This document shows positions 1-6,932 of a stretch of DNA of 10,849 nt, piece by piece. The DNA lies in NCBI GenBank assembly GCA_002771395.1, contig PCSS01000250.1:210-11058 (forward strand), written 5' to 3'. Within the stretch, counting starts at the first letter, position 1. Every line of letters begins with the position of its first letter. The notes beneath the pieces were generated by a model. It searched no databases. It saw only the letters and a program-made list of their open reading frames with translations, and was not told the DNA's origin. The translations under genes and the position numbers were made by a program. Source of the stretch: Bacteroidetes bacterium CG23_combo_of_CG06-09_8_20_14_all_32_9 (GTDB taxonomy: Bacteria > Bacteroidota > Bacteroidia > Bacteroidales > GWA2-32-17).

Positions 1-2
1 CT

Positions 3-50
3 ACTACTGGTGCCGGTAGCGATGGTTTTAGTTCTGGAGGTACAACTTAA
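3..50 (+). CDS. C-terminal end of an unidentified upstream protein (partial)
   Basis: The third forward frame is open from the window edge to a TAA at 48-50 and encodes a Gly/Ser/Thr-rich tail (TTGAGSDGFSSGGTT). This frame is preferred because the stop lies 26 nt before the start of the large adhesin gene, the spacing expected inside an operon. Fifteen residues are too few to identify the protein. The low-complexity tail does not resemble a T9SS sorting domain, so the product may be a different kind of envelope protein or an unrelated one. Inference: it is co-transcribed with the two genes that follow. Confidence 0.4.
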   Translation, partial: TTGAGSDGFSSGGTT

Positions 51-76
51 TTTATTAAAAATTTAAAACCTTTTTT

Positions 77-3000
77 ATGAAGAAAATATTATTTTTTATA
101 AGCAGTTTATTTTTATGCTCTTTTGCATCAATCGGGCAAAATAACGATTTACTTTGGGTAAGTCAATTTACAGGAACGGGTCAGAATATTCCTTCAAAAG
201 TAATAAGCGATGCTTTTGGAAATATTTATACTATTGGTTCTTTTAGTCTTACTGTAAGTCAGGGAGCTTTTACACTTACTTCTGCAGGAGGTAATGACGC
301 ATTTATTGCAAAGTATAATAAAAGCGGCCAAATATTATGGCTAAAACAAATAAGTGGAGTTTCTACTGAAACGGGAGTTAAAATTGCCCTGAGCAATGAC
401 GGGAATTATATTTATATTTCTGTTTTAAGTAATTCCAATCTCTGTAATTTTGATGGAAATAGTATTCCAGGTACGGGGGGTTTTGATATTTTTATTGCTA
501 AATATGCAGTTGACGGAACTTATCAATGGGCTCACAATTCAGCTTATGGCGCAAAAAATCAGACAAATGGAGCTATGACTATTGATAATGACGGGAACAT
601 TATTTTAGCAGGTGGTTTTTTAACTGATGTTACGTTTTATGGTGGTGTAACTAATTTAATTTCACCTGCTTTAACTAATCAAAAGTTTATTTCAAAATTT
701 GATGGCAACGGAACATTAATATGGGCTAAAATGTTAGTTGATAATAATTCGCTTACTGCTATTACCGCAATATCCGCTAATGCTTCCGGCTATTATTTTG
801 GCGGACAATGGCTCGATAGTTTATACCTTGATATTGATACACTAATTAACGTAAGTAATAGAGATATGTTTCTTTATAAAACAGATTCAGGCGGAACAGG
901 ACAATGGGTCAGAAAAATTATTGGCACAGCAGATGATTATTTAAAACGACTTAAGAGCGATACCTTAGGGTTTCAATTTTTAACAGGATATTACAGTAGT
1001 CCTACTTTAACTGCCGACTCAACAGAAACATTAACATCAGTTCAAACCTTTCCTAATACAGGAAGCAATGATATTTTTTACGCCTGCTATGCACTCGATG
1101 GTACTTTGCAATTTGCAAAAAAATATGGTTCAGCAGGTAATGACCGGGGCCTTGGTATTTCTGTTAATTCTGACCATGTAATTATTGGAGGTCAATATAC
1201 AGGTAGTATAAATTTTGAAACATTTAATCTCATAAATTCCGGACCAGATGCTTTTATGGTTGAAACGGATAGAAACGGAACAGTTCTCTCTGCAAAAAGA
1301 GCTTACGGAACAAGCACAGATTTCGCTAAAAGCGCAATTATTGATGCTAATAATACAAATATTTTTATGGGTGAATTTGTTTCTGATACTTTGCGTATTG
1401 ATGGTAAGAAGTTACCAAATGCCAATACAGGTATTCGTGATATTTTTATTGCCAAATTCGGTAAAATAACCACGAGTTTTGCTGTTACTAATGTTTTATG
1501 TAACGGTGATTCTACAGGAGCTATAGATTTTACTGTTACCGGAAATGGAACACCGCCTTACACTTATTTATGGAGTAATGCTGAAATTACTGAAGATATT
1601 GATTCGTTAGCGGCAGGTTGGTATAAAGTTACCGTAACAGATGCTAACCTTGCAACAAAAGTGGACTCTGCACAGGTTACCGAACCAAATGTAATATCTC
1701 TTATTTTTGCTGTTACTAATACAAGTTGCCCGGCCTCAACTAATGGAACAATTAATTTAACTCCTGTAGGAGGAACATCTCCATATACTTATATGTGGAA
1801 TGATGCAATTACGACCGAAGACCGTACTGCTCTTGCTGCCGGATGGTATATAGTAACCGTAACCGATGTAAATTCCTGTTCAAAAGTTGATTCGGCACAG
1901 GTTTTAAATCCTGGTGCAATGCTCCTTACAAGCGTTATTACTACTCCAACATGCGTTCCCGGAGGAGATGGAGCAATAGATTTAACTGTATTTAACGGAG
2001 CAGGTTCATATACTTATGTATGGTCAAATTTAGCTGTTACACAGGATATTTCATCTCTTGTTTCCGGAACATACAGCGTAACTGTTACAGATGCAAATTT
2101 ATGTACTGTTACAGGAAGTTACGATGTAATAAATCCTTCTGCACCTCAGGTTATGTCCTCAGTTACAGGGTTGACCTGTGTTCCAGGTAATGATGGTGCA
2201 ATTGATGTTTTGGTTAGCGGAGGAACAACACCTTATGCTTATGTTTGGAACGATGGTCCAACAACACCGGATAGAACAGGATTATCAGCCGGAAGTTATG
2301 CGGTAACCGTTACCGATGCCGCAAGTTGCTCTGCTACAACTGCAGCAATTGTTTTATCAGAACCAACACCACCTTCAATTTCATTTGTAAATACTAATCC
2401 AACCTGTGTACCAGGAAATGATGGTGCAATTGACCTTATTGTTTACTCCGGAAATCCACCTTATGCTTATAATTGGACTGGTGGACTTACAATTGAAGAT
2501 ATTTCTTCACTTTCAGAAGGGACTTATACTGTAACAGTTACCGACAGTAAAGTATGTACTGTTATTGATTCAACTACTATTACTCCTCAAGTACCAACTG
2601 CTACAATTACTCCAAACGGAACAACAACTTTCTGTCAGGGACAAAATGTGATTTTACAGGCAACTATTGGAGGTGGAAATACTTATCAATGGCAGGAAAG
2701 CGGTACCGATATTGCTGGTGCAGTTACTTCCGCTTATACAGCAACAACTTCCGGAAATTATACGGTAATAGTTAATAATTTAAATGGATGTGCTGATACT
2801 TCTGCAGTTACAGTTGTAACGGTAAATCCTTTACCAGATGTTTATAACGTTACTGGTGGCGGAAGTTATTGTTCGGGAGGAACAGGAGTTTCTGTCGGTT
2901 TATTTTCAAGCGATTTAGGAGTTAACTACGAATTATTTTTAAACAGTGTTACTACAACAAATATTTTAGCCGGTACTGGTATTGCTTTAGATTTTGGTTT

Positions 3001-5206
3001 ACAAACAACAGCAGGCACCTATACAATAATAGCAACTGATAGTGTAACATCTTGTACTGCAACAATGAACAGTTCAGCAATTGTTGATACCGTTATACCT
3101 CTGACAGCTTCATTAAATATTCATTCTTTAATAATTTTTTGTGCATCAATCAATAACGGTGAAGCAACTGTAACAGCTCAAAACGGATTACAACCTTATA
3201 TTTATGCCTGGTCGGCTTCGGGAAGCACTGGGTCTTATGCCAACGACTTAGGCATCGGAATAAATTACGTTACAGTAACCGATGGGTGTGGAACTTCGGT
3301 TATTGACTCCGTAGTAATTACAAGTTTACCCGCAATGTCGGCAAACATAACTTCGTCAAGTCCTACTAATTGCTCATCTGATTCAACAGGTTCAGCAACC
3401 GTAAGCGTAACAGGTGGAATTGCTCCTTATTCTTTTACATGGTCTGGTTCTGCAAGTATTACAAGTACAGCAAATGATTTAAATGTTGGGATGCATTATG
3501 TTACAATTAGTGATTATTGCAGTTCAATAATAGATTCAGTAAATATTTCAAGTTTACCTGCACTGGCTGTTTCAATTACTTCATTGTCGCAGGTATCATG
3601 TACAGGTGGAAGTAACGGTTCTGCAGTAGCAATTGCAACAAATGGATTTGGAACTTTCGCATATTCATGGTCAACTTCTGAAGTAAATGATACAGCAATT
3701 GCATTAGTTGACGGATGGAATTATGTAACTGTTACAGATGTTTGCGGTTCTTTTATTGATTCTGTTTTAATAAGTACAGCAACACCATTATCTATTTTAA
3801 TAACATCTCCAACTCCAACCTCTTGTGCAGGCGGAAATAATGGCGGAGCAACGGTTGTGGCATATAACGGGGTAACTCCGATAACTTATTTGTGGTCAAC
3901 TAATAGTGCTTTTAGCGATACATTAAATACAAATGCTTTTGCTACTAATTTAATAAATGATACGAATTACGTAAAAGTAACTGATGCATGTACTTCTTTA
4001 GTTGCTTCGGTTTATATTTCATTTTTACCTCCTTTAACGGCTTCAATTAATTTCTGGGTTTCGGCATCGTGCCTGAATAAACCTGACGGCAAAGCAAGGG
4101 TTGATGTTTCTAATGGTACAGGAGCATATACTTTTGCATGGAGTAATTCAGCAAGTACCGTTTATATTGCTACGGACTTATTGCCGGGTTGGAATTACGT
4201 TACAGTAACAGACGAATGCACTACTGTAGTTGATTCTGTAAATATTGGTGTAAACACACCATTAAGTGCAACAATAACATTTACAAGTCCTGCTGCCTGT
4301 GCAACAGATAGCAACGGTACTGCAGTGGTTACCCCGTTAAATGGCGGATTACCTTATACTTATGTCTGGAGTGCTTCAACAAGTACCGATAGTTCTGCAA
4401 CCGATTTGCCTGTAGGAAATCACTTTGTAACAGTTACTGATGCTTGTGGTTCTTTGGTAGTTCCGGTTACAATTTCAAACACTCCATTGGTTACTGCCAA
4501 TATTTCTAAAGAAAACGTGAAATGTTTCAGTCAATCAAACGGTAAAATAGTTGTTACACCAATAAATGGTGTAATGCCATACAGTTATGTTTGGGGCGAT
4601 ACTACTTTAACCGATTCATTAAGAACTAATCTCACAGCAGGTCTTTACCATATAACAGTTACTGACCATTGTGGGAGTTATGTTGATTCTGTTTCAATTA
4701 ATCAACCCGGAGCATTATCATTATCAACAATTCAAACAAATGTATCATTTACAGGATTAACTGATGGTGCAATAGATGTTATTATGTCGGGTGGTATTCA
4801 ACCCTATTCATACTTATGGTCAAACAGCATTACAACCGAAGACCTTACTAATATTGCACAAGGCACTTACTTTTTAACAATTACCGACGACAATGGTTGT
4901 GCAATAACCGACAGTATATCAATAATAACTGAATCGTGGCATATCGAGATTTACAAAGCCTTTACTCCAAATGGTGACGGCAAAAACGATGTTTGGAATA
5001 TTAAATACATTTCAGCATTTCCAAATTGCACAGTTAACATTTTTAACGAGTGGGGGATACAGGTTTTTGAATCAACTGGATATACAACGGCTTGGGACGG
5101 TACAAATAATAAAGGGAATAAACTTCCGGCGGCTACATACTATTATATAATAGATTTGAAAGACGGCTCGAAAGTTTATACAGGTTCAGTTGCTTTAATT
5201 AAATAA
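77..5206 (+). CDS. Giant secreted SprB-like adhesin with beta-propeller, 13 Ig-like repeats and type B T9SS sorting domain
   Basis: A 1709-residue cell-surface protein. Residues 1-21 are a Sec signal peptide (MKKILFFISSLFLCSF...). Residues about 22-460 contain seven blade-like repeats centred on D74, D137, Q202, D263, D332, D391 and D455, each with the pattern DxF(I/L)xK(Y/F) followed by a Gly turn and often Trp, as in SBBP/propeller repeats. Residues 465-840 hold five SprB-like repeats, 841-921 an Ig-like domain, 922-1008 another Cys-containing domain, and 1009-1620 eight more SprB-like repeats. Residues about 1621-1709 form a type B sorting domain of the gliding-motility C-terminal family, with FTPNGDGKND at 1629-1638. 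Known for the family: type B domains route cargo through the T9SS, and SprB is a gliding adhesin. The role here (adhesion, gliding or matrix) is inferred. The PorP/SprF gene 21 nt downstream supports export through a dedicated partner. The ATG at 77 is chosen because the signal peptide begins there. Confidence 0.9.
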   Translation: MKKILFFISSLFLCSFASIGQNNDLLWVSQFTGTGQNIPSKVISDAFGNIYTIGSFSLTVSQGAFTLTSAGGNDAFIAKYNKSGQILWLKQISGVSTETGVKIALSNDGNYIYISVLSNSNLCNFDGNSIPGTGGFDIFIAKYAVDGTYQWAHNSAYGAKNQTNGAMTIDNDGNIILAGGFLTDVTFYGGVTNLISPALTNQKFISKFDGNGTLIWAKMLVDNNSLTAITAISANASGYYFGGQWLDSLYLDIDTLINVSNRDMFLYKTDSGGTGQWVRKIIGTADDYLKRLKSDTLGFQFLTGYYSSPTLTADSTETLTSVQTFPNTGSNDIFYACYALDGTLQFAKKYGSAGNDRGLGISVNSDHVIIGGQYTGSINFETFNLINSGPDAFMVETDRNGTVLSAKRAYGTSTDFAKSAIIDANNTNIFMGEFVSDTLRIDGKKLPNANTGIRDIFIAKFGKITTSFAVTNVLCNGDSTGAIDFTVTGNGTPPYTYLWSNAEITEDIDSLAAGWYKVTVTDANLATKVDSAQVTEPNVISLIFAVTNTSCPASTNGTINLTPVGGTSPYTYMWNDAITTEDRTALAAGWYIVTVTDVNSCSKVDSAQVLNPGAMLLTSVITTPTCVPGGDGAIDLTVFNGAGSYTYVWSNLAVTQDISSLVSGTYSVTVTDANLCTVTGSYDVINPSAPQVMSSVTGLTCVPGNDGAIDVLVSGGTTPYAYVWNDGPTTPDRTGLSAGSYAVTVTDAASCSATTAAIVLSEPTPPSISFVNTNPTCVPGNDGAIDLIVYSGNPPYAYNWTGGLTIEDISSLSEGTYTVTVTDSKVCTVIDSTTITPQVPTATITPNGTTTFCQGQNVILQATIGGGNTYQWQESGTDIAGAVTSAYTATTSGNYTVIVNNLNGCADTSAVTVVTVNPLPDVYNVTGGGSYCSGGTGVSVGLFSSDLGVNYELFLNSVTTTNILAGTGIALDFGLQTTAGTYTIIATDSVTSCTATMNSSAIVDTVIPLTASLNIHSLIIFCASINNGEATVTAQNGLQPYIYAWSASGSTGSYANDLGIGINYVTVTDGCGTSVIDSVVITSLPAMSANITSSSPTNCSSDSTGSATVSVTGGIAPYSFTWSGSASITSTANDLNVGMHYVTISDYCSSIIDSVNISSLPALAVSITSLSQVSCTGGSNGSAVAIATNGFGTFAYSWSTSEVNDTAIALVDGWNYVTVTDVCGSFIDSVLISTATPLSILITSPTPTSCAGGNNGGATVVAYNGVTPITYLWSTNSAFSDTLNTNAFATNLINDTNYVKVTDACTSLVASVYISFLPPLTASINFWVSASCLNKPDGKARVDVSNGTGAYTFAWSNSASTVYIATDLLPGWNYVTVTDECTTVVDSVNIGVNTPLSATITFTSPAACATDSNGTAVVTPLNGGLPYTYVWSASTSTDSSATDLPVGNHFVTVTDACGSLVVPVTISNTPLVTANISKENVKCFSQSNGKIVVTPINGVMPYSYVWGDTTLTDSLRTNLTAGLYHITVTDHCGSYVDSVSINQPGALSLSTIQTNVSFTGLTDGAIDVIMSGGIQPYSYLWSNSITTEDLTNIAQGTYFLTITDDNGCAITDSISIITESWHIEIYKAFTPNGDGKNDVWNIKYISAFPNCTVNIFNEWGIQVFESTGYTTAWDGTNNKGNKLPAATYYYIIDLKDGSKVYTGSVALIK
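1469..2596 (+). repeat. SprB-like repeat block 1: five units of 75-76 codons
   Basis: Five tandem protein repeats (residues 465-539, 540-614, 615-689, 690-765, 766-840) share the order Cys, then (N/D)G(A/T)I(D/N), then PY(T/A)Y.W, then GxYxVTVTD, then a second Cys. The period is about 225 bp. The DNA is also similar in places: 2174-2205 (unit 4) and 2402-2433 (unit 5) differ at two of 32 positions, exactly 228 bp apart. Units 2-5 have both cysteines; unit 1 has only the first, with Ala at the position of the second. Confidence 0.85.
3101..4936 (+). repeat. SprB-like repeat block 2: eight units of about 76 codons
   Basis: Eight further units (residues 1009-1620) follow the two intervening domains. 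Most differ from block 1 in having the second Cys directly after the VTVTD strand (VTVTDxC(G/T)S...DSV) rather than three residues later, so they form a second subfamily. The last unit (about 1547-1620) returns to the block 1 form (TDGAID, TTEDL, ITDDNGC) but lacks the first Cys. These look like consecutive Ig-type beta-sandwiches forming a long stalk, by comparison with the SprB repeat family. Confidence 0.8.
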
Positions 5207-5227
5207 TTTTGAAAAAAAGATAATATC

Positions 5228-6124
5228 ATGAAAAAGTTTTTTTTCTTCATCGCAGTTTTGGCAGTTGTTCAGACAGTTTCTGCACAGCAGTTAACTTCTG
5301 TAAGCCAATACATGGAAAATAAATATGTTTTTAATCCTGCCGTTGTGGGTACTTTGCCTTATAGTCCGCTGGCACTTACATACAAACGTATGTGGACAGG
5401 CATGGACGATGCACCAACTATGCAAATGCTCAGTTCGCATTTTGAGGCATCCAACAACGTGGGTTTGGGCGGTAAAATATTTAATTATTCAACCGGGCCA
5501 TTATCAAAAATGGGTATTGAGGCAACTTATGCTTATCAACTCAGGGTTGGAGCATCGGGAGCAAAATTATCACTCGGTTTATCAGCCCAGTTATACCAGT
5601 TTTATTTGAATAAAAGCAAATTAACCCTTGAGCAAATGGATGATGACGTAATGCTTTTTGGTTCCGAAAAACTTATTTCGCCCGATGCAGCTTTTGGAGC
5701 ATACTATTACAACGACCAGTATTTCGCAGGATTATCGGCTTACCAGCTTTTTAACCGCAAAGTTGATATGATGACAGATAAAATTCTTGAAAACAGGCAG
5801 GTGCGTCATTATTTTCTTACAGCAGGATACAATAGAGATATTAATGCAAACTTATCTTTTGAGCCTTCTTTTCTTGCTAAATTTATTGAATCTAAAATAT
5901 ACCAGGTTGATATAAACGCAAAAGTAACGTATAAACAAATGTTATGGCTGGGTTTATCATACAGAACTCAAGATGCTGTTGCAATTAACCTTGGTATTCG
6001 CAAAGACCGCTTTATTTTCGGATATTCTTACGATTATTCGTTAACCGATATTAGCAAATACAGCATCGGTTCTCACGAACTGCTTTTTATAGTGAAGTTT
6101 AACAAATCGAAACCTAAATTATAA
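5228..6124 (+). CDS. PorP/SprF-family type IX secretion outer-membrane protein
   Basis: A 298-residue outer-membrane beta-barrel of the PorP/SprF family, whose usual length is about 300. Residues 1-19 form a signal peptide ending SA, followed by QQL. Family marks are SQYMENKYVFNPAVVG at 26-41 and a YKRMW-TG-DDAP segment at 52-63, matching the family's Q(Y/F)M...NPA..G and R.W.G...AP signatures. The rest alternates short aromatic beta strands and Gly/Asn turns and ends in KF-K near the C-terminus. Known: PorP belongs to the T9SS envelope machinery, while SprF-type paralogues are paired with type B cargo and needed for its secretion or surface attachment. Lying 21 nt after a type B cargo gene on the same strand, this copy is best read as a cargo-specific SprF-like partner, not the core PorP. 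The ATG at 5228 gives the signal peptide. Confidence 0.92.
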   Translation: MKKFFFFIAVLAVVQTVSAQQLTSVSQYMENKYVFNPAVVGTLPYSPLALTYKRMWTGMDDAPTMQMLSSHFEASNNVGLGGKIFNYSTGPLSKMGIEATYAYQLRVGASGAKLSLGLSAQLYQFYLNKSKLTLEQMDDDVMLFGSEKLISPDAAFGAYYYNDQYFAGLSAYQLFNRKVDMMTDKILENRQVRHYFLTAGYNRDINANLSFEPSFLAKFIESKIYQVDINAKVTYKQMLWLGLSYRTQDAVAINLGIRKDRFIFGYSYDYSLTDISKYSIGSHELLFIVKFNKSKPKL

Positions 6125-6182
6125 TACTGTTGGTAACTATTCAGCCCATGTTCTTTTTAGCCACAGATTATACCAATTTAAA

Positions 6183-6260
6183 AATTGTTTACCCCGTTAG
6201 ATAATTACTATTTCTATTCAGTTCGTTCTTTTTTAAACTATCTAACGGAGGTAAACGATT
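6183..6260. repeat. Long imperfect inverted repeat (hairpin, 35-nt loop)
   Basis: The arms 6183-6203 and 6239-6260 pair over about 21 bp: GTTTACCCCGTTAGATA against TATCTAACGGAGGTAAAC, with one extra A in the right arm and a further AAT/ATT extension past one G-T wobble. The 35-nt loop is AT-rich. It lies 60 nt after the stop codon of the PorP/SprF gene and could stabilise or end that transcript, but no U-run follows the right arm, so a simple intrinsic terminator is unlikely. A small palindrome, CAATTT-AA-AAATTG, abuts it at 6174-6187. Confidence 0.6.
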
Positions 6261-6293
6261 GCTATCTTCCCTTATAAATAAAATGGCCTAATA

Positions 6294-6307
6294 GACAAAA
6301 TTAATGG
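6294..6307 (-). repeat. Inverted copy of the CCATTAATTTTGTC repeat
   Basis: The plus strand reads GACAAAATTAATGG, the exact reverse complement of the 14-bp core of the two direct copies at 6646-6666 and 6686-6706, followed by an A/T run and CC that partly extends the match. Together the copies bracket 6294-6666 or 6294-6706 as terminal inverted repeats would, but no transposase gene lies between them. Confidence 0.5.
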
Positions 6308-6484
6308 TAAAAACCTCTATAATCCTTATTGTCATTAACTTTGCGGTAAATCAAATACTATGAATAAAAAAGTTGTGTGTTTTGCGGTAAAAGAAAAATG
6401 AAATTTATTGATAGTTATTTGGAGGTTTGATAGCCATCGAATATAGGTTTTTTTAGGCATTAAGTTTCTCTGAAAATGTCAATT

Positions 6485-6596
6485 AAAAAAGGGATTAGTT
6501 CGTAAACTAACCCCTAATTAACTTTTTCGTCGAAACAAAAAGGTTATCCCTTATAGGTTGCTCCTCAGCAGAGCCTATTTCCGTTTGACCCTTTCT
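6485..6596 (-). ncRNA. Candidate small structured RNA, possibly 6S-like
   Basis: Read on the minus strand from about 6595, the sequence can fold as a closing stem CAGAAAGG (6597-6590) with CCTTTTTG (6543-6536), then an internal bubble (11 nt at 6589-6579 and 9 nt at 6552-6544), then an apical stem ATAGG (6578-6574) with CCTAT (6557-6553), continued by CTC (6573-6571) with GAG (6563-6561) across a 3-nt bulge. A separate 3' hairpin with a T-run follows. A Bacteroidota-type promoter sits immediately upstream and an intrinsic terminator ends it, giving a transcript of about 110 nt. Stem-bubble-stem architecture and length recall 6S RNA, which mimics an open promoter and binds RNA polymerase; a flavobacterial 6S form is known. 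The existence of an RNA is moderately supported; the 6S identity is only an inference. Confidence 0.5.
6491..6514 (-). terminator. Intrinsic terminator of the small RNA
   Basis: On the minus strand GGGGTTAGTT pairs with AACTAATCCC around a TACG loop, with one mismatch (nine of ten pairs), directly followed by TTTTTT at 6490-6485. A stem followed at once by a U-run fits a rho-independent terminator for minus-strand transcription. It lies over 400 nt from the stop codon of the minus-strand outer-membrane protein gene, so it fits the small RNA better than that gene. Confidence 0.65.
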
Positions 6597-6600
6597 GAAA

Positions 6601-6630
6601 CAAAGATTTGTAAAAAAACTCAAAGTTCAA
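6601..6630 (-). promoter_or_regulatory. Bacteroidota-type promoter for the small RNA
   Basis: On the minus strand TTG (6630-6628) is followed after exactly 19 nt by AATCTTTG (6608-6601), which matches the TAnnTTTG -7 consensus at all but the first base. The TTG-N19-TAnnTTTG arrangement is that of the Bacteroidota primary sigma factor. Start of transcription would fall about 5-7 nt on, near 6594-6596, at the first bases of the closing stem of the candidate RNA. Confidence 0.6.
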
Positions 6631-6645
6631 TAAAGGGATAAAAAT

Positions 6646-6706
6646 AAAAACCATTAATTTTGTCCACTTGAACATAAGGTCTAAAAAAAACCATTAATTT
6701 TGTCCA
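6646..6706 (+). repeat. Two direct copies of a 21-bp repeat, 40 bp apart
   Basis: Positions 6646-6666 and 6686-6706 are identical: five A followed by CCATTAATTTTGTCCA. Each contains TAATTTTG, a perfect match to the Bacteroidota -7 box TAnnTTTG (6655-6662 and 6695-6702), though no TTG lies at the right distance upstream; the nearest, before the second copy, is 24 nt away. A third TAATTTTG occurs at 6745-6752 outside the repeat. The inverted copy at 6294-6307 suggests an insertion-sequence end or a small non-autonomous element instead. Confidence 0.6.
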
Positions 6707-6932
6707 TTACACCAAATTTTTCATAAAAAAATGGTTTTAGTTTTTAATTTTGTGATAAAAATATAACTAAAGAATCGAACAATTGCAATATTCTTTTATG
6801 TTTTGCAACATATTTTTGTATATTACTGATAATCACAAATATAATAAAACCATGTGAGTTATTAAATATTCTATCAAAAATAAAACTAAAGTTCAAAATT
6901 GTCAAGGCACCAGTAATAAGCAATATATATTT

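Larger units (their letters stand above)
6125..6932. other. 808-bp convergent intergenic region with repeats and a candidate small RNA
   Basis: No protein gene is convincing here. The region separates the plus-strand adhesin/SprF pair from the minus-strand peptidase/outer-membrane protein group. It contains a long imperfect inverted repeat (6183-6260), three copies of a short repeat (6294-6307, 6646-6666, 6686-6706), a candidate small RNA on the minus strand (6485-6596) with promoter and terminator, and a plus-strand -7-like box at 6336-6343. An AT-only-type hairpin at 6797-6812 (TATGTT/AACATA, loop TTGC) followed by TTTTTG on the plus strand is a weak terminator candidate. No clear terminator is seen directly after either flanking protein gene. 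Confidence 0.6.

Noticed and set aside
1248..1469. Open frame of 73 codons inside the adhesin gene in another frame.
   Set aside because: It overlaps the propeller-coding sequence entirely, has no domain features and is explained as a chance open frame.
6183..6260. Integron attC site: the arms carry GTTAGAT and ATCTAAC with an extrahelical base.
   Set aside because: In attC the ATCTAAC-type box comes first and GTTAGAT last, at the outside of the hairpin; here the order is inside out, and no integrase or cassette is present.
6552..6646. A 29-codon minus-strand ORF overlapping the small RNA promoter and 5' half.
   Set aside because: It starts inside the short repeat, runs through the promoter and the structured stem, has low-complexity Phe-rich content and no sign of a ribosome binding site.
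6646..6752. CRISPR-like array from the 40-bp spaced repeats.
   Set aside because: Only two exact copies, the spacer would be 19 bp, and no cas gene is nearby.
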